Shown here piece by piece: positions 5,657-10,881 of a stretch of DNA of 10,881 nucleotides; the first letter of the stretch is position 1; each line of letters opens with the position of its first letter. The position numbers were made by a program, and so were the translations under genes. The stretch is from Erysipelotrichaceae bacterium UBA2227 (GTDB taxonomy: Bacteria > Bacillota_I > Bacilli_A > Erysipelotrichales > Erysipelotrichaceae). The notes under the pieces are model-generated. The model had not been told where the DNA came from and did no database searches. It saw only the letters and a program-made list of their open reading frames with translations. The stretch is from contig DDYT01000028.1 in the NCBI GenBank assembly GCA_002348095.1, positions 1 to 10,881 on the forward strand. The letters are read 5' to 3'.

Positions 5657-7282
5657 TCAGAGCGTATTTCTTCGAGGATGATGCTGATGATTGAAATCAT
5701 CGGACACCTTTTTGATCTTGATCGAAATCCATTGAACGTCACCTTCAAGTACATGGATTAAAATCGATGATTTCCCGTCAGGAACTTCGATCACCGCACC
5801 ATCGACAAACTGCCGTCCCAACTGATTCAAATTCATTTCTGAGGTCTTATCATTGACTGTTAAGTTCACTTTCGATACCGTGTTGACGATCACATCGACA
5901 CAAAGAGCGACACGCATCGCTTTGCGACAAGTAAACCAATAGTTCAATGACTCATTGCTTTGCGTTCTGACACACAGCCACTCATCCTCATTCCAAGATG
6001 CCCCACCGCCATGCGCAAAATTCGGTTTGTCCCGATCTCCTTGCACAAAGATAATATCTCTGCCATCATCAACTCTGAAACCGACATTGAGATTTCTTGA
6101 ATTTTGTATTCTGGCCTCTTGATCCCAAGAGTAGAAAATTGCCGGAATTTCAATGTCCGGACGACGAAACAGAGAATTCACGACTTCATCAACCAGCACA
6201 CAGTTTTCCAGTTTCAGATTTTCCAGATATTCATCAAGAATACCTTGAGCATCCTCTTTGCTAAGTTCTGTACCTTTTTCCATATACTCGGTCAAACGGT
6301 GCCAATCTTTGGGACGTCTGACCGAAACCATCGAGTTGGTCGTATCCATTTTCTTGTATGTCCAGAAATTCCACGAAATATCCAAATCCTCATACATCGC
6401 AAAAGCACCGCAATACCACTCTTTATTGTTCTCCCCGCCCTCACCCATAAAAATCGGCACATCCCACTTTTCACGAAGATCAAGATACTTCTTTAAACTC
6501 TCTGCATCCGGACGATTCCAATACTTATGAAACTGATACAACACATTCTCATCGAGCTTATGCGTAAATATCGACCAGTCCGTTGACCAATGAATCCCTT
6601 CCAAAGAAATCATGTGATACGGATCGACCGATCGGATCTCCTTTATCAGCCGGTCGTAAAACGGATACACCTGATCATTGACTTGCCCATGAAACTCCGG
6701 GACAGGTTCGTTCAATAAGTCATAACAGGCGATGATCTGAGAGTTTCTGTATCTTGTGGCAATCTCTTTCCAAAGAAAAACGGTCTGATCCTGATAGGTG
6801 ACACTTGTAAACAGTTCAGGGAAATCATTCTCACAATCATCGATATTGGCCCCCGTCTGACCGCCCGGAGCCCCATGCAAATCAAGGATCACATAGACAT
6901 TCCTTCGATCGCAATGATTGATGATGTCATCCAGGATTTTCCAGTGATCCTCATTGATGTTCCGGTTTTCATCCATCAGAAACCGCCAAAGCAACGGAAT
7001 CCGCACGGAATTAAATCCGTCATCCGCAATTTTATCAATGTCCGCTTTTGCGATGTAGTTGCGATAGTATCTCTGCCAGAACGTACGGGCATCCTCTTCA
7101 CCGATCAGTGAAGCGATGACTTTCTTAATCTTCCTGGGCCGATCACCCTGATTGGGAAACCGCCACATATATCCTTCCGGAAGCATCCAGCTTCCCAATC
7201 CGACACCACGTAGCATCAGCTTATTCCCTTGGGGATCAATAATGTCCTTCCCCTGGGTATGTACAAAATCTTTTTGAATCAT
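5657..7282 (-). CDS. GH5-family (cellulase superfamily) glycoside hydrolase with C-terminal beta domain
   Basis: Retaining beta-glycosidase of the GH5 clan A type, predicted to cleave beta-glucans or related oligosaccharides; the exact substrate is not readable. Of 541 residues, about 10-340 form the TIM barrel. It shows LRGVGLGSWMLPEGYMW near the start, SVR94IP, LDLH136GAPGG, the acid/base in LLNE192P, FH252KYW, the nucleophile in MGE281GG and W304 in SWNFWTYKK. All expected active-site residues are present. Residues about 365-525 form a second, strand-rich domain, probably carbohydrate-binding-like. There is no N-terminal signal peptide (MIQKDFVHTQG), so it probably acts in the cytosol on imported sugars or glycosides. 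Ribosome site AAGGAG (7293-7298) is ten bases before the start. Monocistronic, with a dyad over its start of transcription. The C-terminal tail is basic and His-rich. Confidence 0.9.
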   Translation of the reverse strand: MIQKDFVHTQGKDIIDPQGNKLMLRGVGLGSWMLPEGYMWRFPNQGDRPRKIKKVIASLIGEEDARTFWQRYYRNYIAKADIDKIADDGFNSVRIPLLWRFLMDENRNINEDHWKILDDIINHCDRRNVYVILDLHGAPGGQTGANIDDCENDFPELFTSVTYQDQTVFLWKEIATRYRNSQIIACYDLLNEPVPEFHGQVNDQVYPFYDRLIKEIRSVDPYHMISLEGIHWSTDWSIFTHKLDENVLYQFHKYWNRPDAESLKKYLDLREKWDVPIFMGEGGENNKEWYCGAFAMYEDLDISWNFWTYKKMDTTNSMVSVRRPKDWHRLTEYMEKGTELSKEDAQGILDEYLENLKLENCVLVDEVVNSLFRRPDIEIPAIFYSWDQEARIQNSRNLNVGFRVDDGRDIIFVQGDRDKPNFAHGGGASWNEDEWLCVRTQSNESLNYWFTCRKAMRVALCVDVIVNTVSKVNLTVNDKTSEMNLNQLGRQFVDGAVIEVPDGKSSILIHVLEGDVQWISIKIKKVSDDFNHQHHPRRNTL

Positions 7283-7330
7283 TGGTTTAACGCTCCTTCT
7301 GAAATACTTCTAAGAGTTGAGTTTTATAAA

Positions 7331-7359
7331 ATCACTTAATATACATTCATTAACGTGAT
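7331..7359. promoter_or_regulatory. Putative operator dyad at the GH5 promoter
   Basis: Left arm ATCACTTAAT (7331-7340) and right arm ATTAACGTGAT (7349-7359) are complementary apart from one bulged base, separated by eight bases. It touches the -10 element and covers the predicted start, a position typical for a repressor site. The regulator is not identified. Confidence 0.5.
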
Positions 7360-7385
7360 TATATCATGTATGCTTTTCATATCAA
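7358..7385 (-). promoter_or_regulatory. GH5 gene promoter
   Basis: On the - strand, -35 TTGATA (7380-7385, five of six consensus), 16-base spacer, and consensus -10 TATAAT (7358-7363). Predicted start about 7351, about 70 bases before the start codon. Confidence 0.7.
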
Positions 7386-7442
7386 CCCGTTGCTTTGAAT
7401 CCCAATATAAAAACGATTATTCCTTGAAAGATCTTGACCTTA

Positions 7443-7471
7443 TTGACATCCCCCACCCAATGGAATACGAT
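7443..7471 (+). promoter_or_regulatory. Promoter of the ABC exporter operon
   Basis: Consensus -35 TTGACA (7443-7448), exact 17-base spacer, -10 TACGAT (7466-7471, four of six). Predicted start about 7478. It is back-to-back with the GH5 promoter, about 60 bases apart. Confidence 0.65.
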
Positions 7472-7504
7472 AAATGTGCTTAAAATGTAGAAAGGAACAT
7501 GATC

Positions 7505-9112
7505 ATGACCTTAACTCAGCTGTTACAGAAGAATAAGAAGCAGCTTACCTTTTATCTGATCGGCGCATTTATGACCACGATCAACGGTCTGTTTTTTACC
7601 TTTGCGCTTTCCAACGCCTTTGGAATCATCGAAGAACCGGATGCAAACGGGATTATCCGACGGATCATATTTGTCCTGCTTTTTGCTTTTACACCGATAT
7701 TCAGTCAGATGCTCTCACGTTTTTTACGCATCGGCTTTATGCGCGACATCCTCATTCAGGTACGTACACTGGCATACGAGAAAATCATGAGCCACACCTA
7801 TGAAAGCTATAAGAAAAACCCCAAAGAACATTACATGTCCATGTTGGTTTCGGATATTAATTTGTTTGAGAAAGATTTCTTCCTCTCACTGCTCAACATC
7901 ATCTACAGCTTCGGCAGTTTTACGTTAGGTGTCATTATCCTGACATTTATCTCCCCGATCATCGCCATAGCGACACTGATCGTATCCGCCCTGCTTTTTA
8001 CCGTAACCAAACTGTTTGAACCCATTGCCCGAAAAACCAAAAAGCTGACCCAAGAGGCCAATGCGGATTACAACATCCAACTGACCAACATCCTCAACGG
8101 AATGGAAGTCATCAAGCTGTATCACGTCGAAGAAAATTTCAAACGGCCGTTTGAAAGCATCGTCGTCGTTCTGGAAAACATTAAGAAGCGGGCTTTTCGG
8201 ATCGATGAAATCCAATCCAATCTCAACCATTGGATTGCCGGAACTTTTCAGATGATCGTTTATATTTATGCGACTTACTTATACATTCAGGATGCGGTCA
8301 CTCTGACCTCGTTGATCTTGGTATTCAATCTGATCGGACAGCTGGTGTGGAGTATGATCAGCGGATTCAATTTCATCAACCGATTCAAGACGTCCATTGA
8401 TATTTTCAACCGCATCACCCAGCAGCAGGCAAATCCGCAAGCCGTGCACCGGATGACGTTTAAAGAAGCACTTCGGGTATGCAATCTGTCATTTGCCTAT
8501 GATACACATAAAATCATTGACAATCTTAGCTTTAATATCAAGCCAAAGGACAAAGTTCTGATCACCGGACCTTCCGGAGCCGGAAAGACGACATTGCTCA
8601 ACTGTCTGGCACAAAACCTCTCGTCCTATCAGGGAGAAATCGTCGTCGATGAGCACGAACTGCGCACGATCCAGCCGGACAGTTTTTTGAAATCTTGCGG
8701 GTACGTACGTCAGAATCACTTTTTATTTAATGATTCTATAGTGAACAATGTCATCCTGAACTCACCTTTAGACAAAGGAAAATTTGAGCAGATCATGAAA
8801 GATGTCGATCTTTATGACTGGATGATGACCCTGGATGCCAAGGAAAACCATATCCTCGAACAGGACGGACTGAATATTTCCGGCGGACAGCGCCAACGTC
8901 TGAGCATTGCCCGAGAGCTCTATCATGATCGCGAAGTGCTGTTTGTGGATGAACCTTCCGCAAGTCTGGATGATCAGACGGCTCAGCACATCTATGACAC
9001 ATTGCTCTCTCTCGATAAGACGTTGATCTGTGTTTCACATCGCCATCTGGATTATCTGTCTAAGCACTTTGACACCCATATTGAATTAAAACCGCTGGGG
9101 GTAACATCATGA
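7505..9112 (+). CDS. ABC exporter half-transporter, subunit 1 (TMD-NBD)
   Basis: Inner-membrane exporter half with a transmembrane domain of about 300 residues fused to an ATPase domain. Numbered from the Met at 7505 (535 residues): membrane segments near 13-36, 53-72, 127-170 (two helices) and 245-290, then NBD with A-loop Tyr in LSFAYD, Walker A GPSGAGKT (355-362), Q-loop Q403, signature SGGQR (459-463), Walker B DE (482-483) and H-loop H512. All catalytic residues are intact. I prefer the ATG at 7505 over that at 7499, because AAAGGA (7491-7496) is eight bases from it but only two from the earlier one. The stop overlaps the next start (ATGA, 9109-9112). No peptidase domain is present, so bacteriocin maturation is not supported. 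Substrate unknown: drug, lipid or peptide export are possible. Confidence 0.92.
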   Translation: MTLTQLLQKNKKQLTFYLIGAFMTTINGLFFTFALSNAFGIIEEPDANGIIRRIIFVLLFAFTPIFSQMLSRFLRIGFMRDILIQVRTLAYEKIMSHTYESYKKNPKEHYMSMLVSDINLFEKDFFLSLLNIIYSFGSFTLGVIILTFISPIIAIATLIVSALLFTVTKLFEPIARKTKKLTQEANADYNIQLTNILNGMEVIKLYHVEENFKRPFESIVVVLENIKKRAFRIDEIQSNLNHWIAGTFQMIVYIYATYLYIQDAVTLTSLILVFNLIGQLVWSMISGFNFINRFKTSIDIFNRITQQQANPQAVHRMTFKEALRVCNLSFAYDTHKIIDNLSFNIKPKDKVLITGPSGAGKTTLLNCLAQNLSSYQGEIVVDEHELRTIQPDSFLKSCGYVRQNHFLFNDSIVNNVILNSPLDKGKFEQIMKDVDLYDWMMTLDAKENHILEQDGLNISGGQRQRLSIARELYHDREVLFVDEPSASLDDQTAQHIYDTLLSLDKTLICVSHRHLDYLSKHFDTHIELKPLGVTS

Positions 9113-10752
9113 GAAAACTGAAATTCGGTAACATCCCCTGGCTGATCATCAACACATTGCACACCGCCGTTTTCGTCTCTCTTTCTGGTTGGAGTATCTA
9201 TTTGCTCAAAGTCGTGACCGATTACGGTTTGAACCGGCAAATGGACAAAGTCGTCGAAACTGCTCAGCTGATGATGCTTATCCTTTTGGGATCACTGGTC
9301 TTAGACACCATTGGGACTCTGCTTAAGTCAAAGTACTTGGAAGCCAGTTTAAAACAACTCAAGAATCACTATATCCACCGGCTGATGGAACAGGATATCA
9401 CACAGTTACAAAAAGAGCAGTGCAACATCTACCGGTCCAATCTGACCAATGACTTCGACCGCTTTGAGGAGAAATTCTTGCTTAACGTTTTAGAAATCAT
9501 TCATATGTCCTCACGGTTTCTGATGTCCGTGGTCTTGGTGGCTACTGTCAGTATTTATCTGGTCGCAGTTGCGGTCGTCTTGCTTGTCATCTTTATGATC
9601 ATAACCTCAAAAACCAATACACCGGTTCAAAAATCGGAAGCTAAAAAATCCGAGTCTTTACAGAAGTATACCGATTTTGTCAATGAAACACTCAATGGAT
9701 TTGAAATCATCAAACAACACCAGTTGGAAGATAAACGATTCAGGATGTTTGTCGAAAAGGCTACTCAAGTTCAAAAGGACAATTATTCAGTCGACAAAAA
9801 TTCAACGAAAGTCGACGGACTGAACAGTTTCATTCAGACCAGCATCATTTTTACCATGATCGTATCAGGTATTCTGTTTGCCCGCAGTGCCCAGGCATCC
9901 TTAGGATCGCTGATCATGGTCGCAACCAGTTTCGGAAACGTCATCTGGCCATTACAACGCTTTACTCCGGTCATCACCCAGATGAAAGGAATCCTTAAAG
10001 TCTTGGACGATTTTGACAAAAATCTTGACCGTCCGGTCATCGACCGTCACATCCGAGTCGATCGATTTGAAAATCTGACATTCGACCGATGTGACCTGGG
10101 TTATGACGATGATCAGTTTGTCATCCTTCAGTCCGTCGATCTGACGATCGAAAAACTGGAAAAAGTACTGATCGTCGGTCAAAGCGGCGCCGGCAAATCA
10201 ACGGTTCTCAAGACGATCCGACAGTCCATCCGTCCAAAGGACGGTTCAGTTCTTCTGGATGGACATGATATCTTTGAAATCGTCCCCATCGACTATTACT
10301 CACTGTTTACTACGGTCGATCAAATCGGTTTTATCTTCAATGGTACCGTACTTGAAAACGTGACAATGTATCAGCCGATGGACGAGAAACATGTGCGAGA
10401 TGCACTGAATCAGGTTGGCTTGTCTGAATTGGACATTCATGAACCTTTACGCAACAATGGTGCCAATGTCTCAGGCGGTCAGCGAGCCCGCCTGATGTTA
10501 GCAAGAGCGCTTTGCTTAAACTCTGAAGTCATCTTGTGTGACGAAATCTTCTCCAGTTTGGAACAGTCGATTGCGAAAAGCATTGAGAAGGATATTCTGA
10601 GTCTTAACAAGACCATCATCAATGTCAGTCATATTATCTTTAAAGATCAGCTTTCACTTTATGATAAAATCTACATCGTGGATCAAGGTACGATTCGTCA
10701 GTCCCATGATTTGGATGAAGTGTGGTCACGAATGATTTTAACTGAAGCCTGA
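9109..10752 (+). CDS. ABC exporter half-transporter, subunit 2 (TMD-NBD)
   Basis: Second half-exporter of 547 residues, translationally coupled to subunit 1 by a four-base overlap, so the two very likely form a heterodimer. Membrane segments lie near 10-36, 52-70, 130-166 (two helices) and 240-285. The NBD has A-loop Tyr in LGYDDD, Walker A GQSGAGKS (357-364), Q-loop Q405, signature SGGQR (455-459), Walker B CDE (D478, E479) and H-loop H508. The D-loop reads SSLE where subunit 1 and most ABC proteins have S-x-L-D. Nothing suggests a dead ATPase site. A paralogue of subunit 1 with the same layout, arising presumably by duplication, but the membrane parts have diverged. No accessory or substrate gene is beside it, so the cargo is unknown. 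Confidence 0.92.
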   Translation: MRKLKFGNIPWLIINTLHTAVFVSLSGWSIYLLKVVTDYGLNRQMDKVVETAQLMMLILLGSLVLDTIGTLLKSKYLEASLKQLKNHYIHRLMEQDITQLQKEQCNIYRSNLTNDFDRFEEKFLLNVLEIIHMSSRFLMSVVLVATVSIYLVAVAVVLLVIFMIITSKTNTPVQKSEAKKSESLQKYTDFVNETLNGFEIIKQHQLEDKRFRMFVEKATQVQKDNYSVDKNSTKVDGLNSFIQTSIIFTMIVSGILFARSAQASLGSLIMVATSFGNVIWPLQRFTPVITQMKGILKVLDDFDKNLDRPVIDRHIRVDRFENLTFDRCDLGYDDDQFVILQSVDLTIEKLEKVLIVGQSGAGKSTVLKTIRQSIRPKDGSVLLDGHDIFEIVPIDYYSLFTTVDQIGFIFNGTVLENVTMYQPMDEKHVRDALNQVGLSELDIHEPLRNNGANVSGGQRARLMLARALCLNSEVILCDEIFSSLEQSIAKSIEKDILSLNKTIINVSHIIFKDQLSLYDKIYIVDQGTIRQSHDLDEVWSRMILTEA

Positions 10753-10818
10753 TAAAAATGTTTTAATTTACAGTTTTCATGAAATTTTCTGAATTTTTTC
10801 AAGCGAAACAGGTGCAAT

Positions 10819-10853
10819 CCTCCTTTTGATGTGGTACACTACCGCAAAGGAGG
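10819..10853 (+). promoter_or_regulatory. Anti-Shine-Dalgarno hairpin or extended -10 promoter ahead of the last gene
   Basis: CCTCCTTT (10819-10826) is fully complementary to the ribosome site AAAGGAGG (10846-10853). Inside, GTGGTA (10831-10836) can pair with TACCGC (10840-10845), giving a long hairpin with one four-base bulge. The same stretch also contains an extended -10, TGg-TACACT (TG at 10832-10833, hexamer 10835-10840), with only a weak -35. If that promoter is used, the hairpin would not be in the mRNA. Which reading applies cannot be decided here. Confidence 0.4.
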
Positions 10854-10860
10854 AAAACGC

Positions 10861-10881
10861 ATGAAAGCATCACAACTTCAA
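10861..10881 (+). CDS. Start of an unidentified gene, cut by window end
   Basis: Seven codons (MKASQLQ) follow a very strong AAAGGAGG ribosome site with seven-base spacing. The sequence is too short to assign a family. It begins 108 bases after the ABC subunit 2 stop. No convincing terminator was found in between, so read-through from the transporter operon is possible. Confidence 0.7.

Noticed and set aside
6104..6530. Overlapping + strand open frames opposite the GH5 gene
   Set aside because: Mirror the codon pattern of the GH5 coding strand and lack ribosome sites and motifs.
7428..7439. AAGATCTT palindrome and TTGACC as an alternative -35 of the exporter operon
   Set aside because: TTGACC has no -10 at 16-18 bases; the TTGACA at 7443 with 17-base spacing is better and the short palindrome is likely chance.
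7499..7504. Earlier ATG for ABC subunit 1
   Set aside because: Only two bases from the AAAGGA ribosome site; the ATG at 7505 has the normal eight-base spacing.
10764..10800. Terminator after ABC subunit 2
   Set aside because: Only weak A/T pairing with too small a loop (TTTC-AT-GAAA); T-rich but no stable GC stem.

Overview
The window looks like chromosomal DNA of a low-to-mid GC Gram-positive bacterium (Bacillota, possibly an Erysipelotrichia/Clostridia-type lineage; the exact taxon is not resolvable). Support comes from strong AAGGAGG-type ribosome sites, sigma-A-like promoters, short intergenic spacers, U-tract hairpin terminators, and protein families common in Firmicutes (BmrR/GyrI-type MerR regulator, paired half-size ABC exporters, HAMP-type histidine kinase). 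No rRNA, tRNA, CRISPR array, transposase or integrase was seen.

Layout. (1) 3-965 (+): C-terminal part of a membrane histidine kinase whose N-terminus lies before the window. A hairpin at 964-985 ends it and also serves the convergent operon. (2) 989-3747 (-): a compact arsenic operon in the order arsR, arsD, arsA, small HesB/IscA-like CC-motif gene. The arsR stop overlaps the arsD start (ATGA), and the other genes are 10-17 bases apart. A sigma-A-like promoter and an ArsR-type dyad precede arsR. No ArsB/Acr3 pump and no arsenate reductase is present, and the operon ends at the terminator right after the HesB-like gene. The block is visibly more AT-rich than its flanks. (3) 4104-4553 (+): a UPF0303/heme-degrading-domain-like protein with an extended -10 promoter, sharing a bidirectional terminator with (4). 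(4) 4584-5513 (-): a MerR-family regulator with a GyrI-like effector domain. Its own promoter has a 19-base spacer filled by a dyad, as expected for a MerR-type autoregulated promoter. (5) 5657-7282 (-): a GH5-family glycoside hydrolase without signal peptide, with a dyad over its predicted transcription start. (6) 7505-10752 (+): two overlapping half-transporter ABC exporter genes that probably form a heterodimer, from a TTGACA-N17 promoter. (7) 10861 onward: the first codons of another gene, whose ribosome site can pair with an upstream anti-Shine-Dalgarno stretch.

Working together: ArsR senses As(III)/Sb(III) and derepresses the operon. ArsD (C12, C13, C18) should deliver the metalloid to ArsA (C117, C176, C419), an ATPase that normally powers a membrane pump. 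Here the pump position is taken by the CC-motif protein, so the pump must be encoded elsewhere or the operon works differently. This is the most notable feature of the window. The other genes appear to be independent one- or two-gene units.
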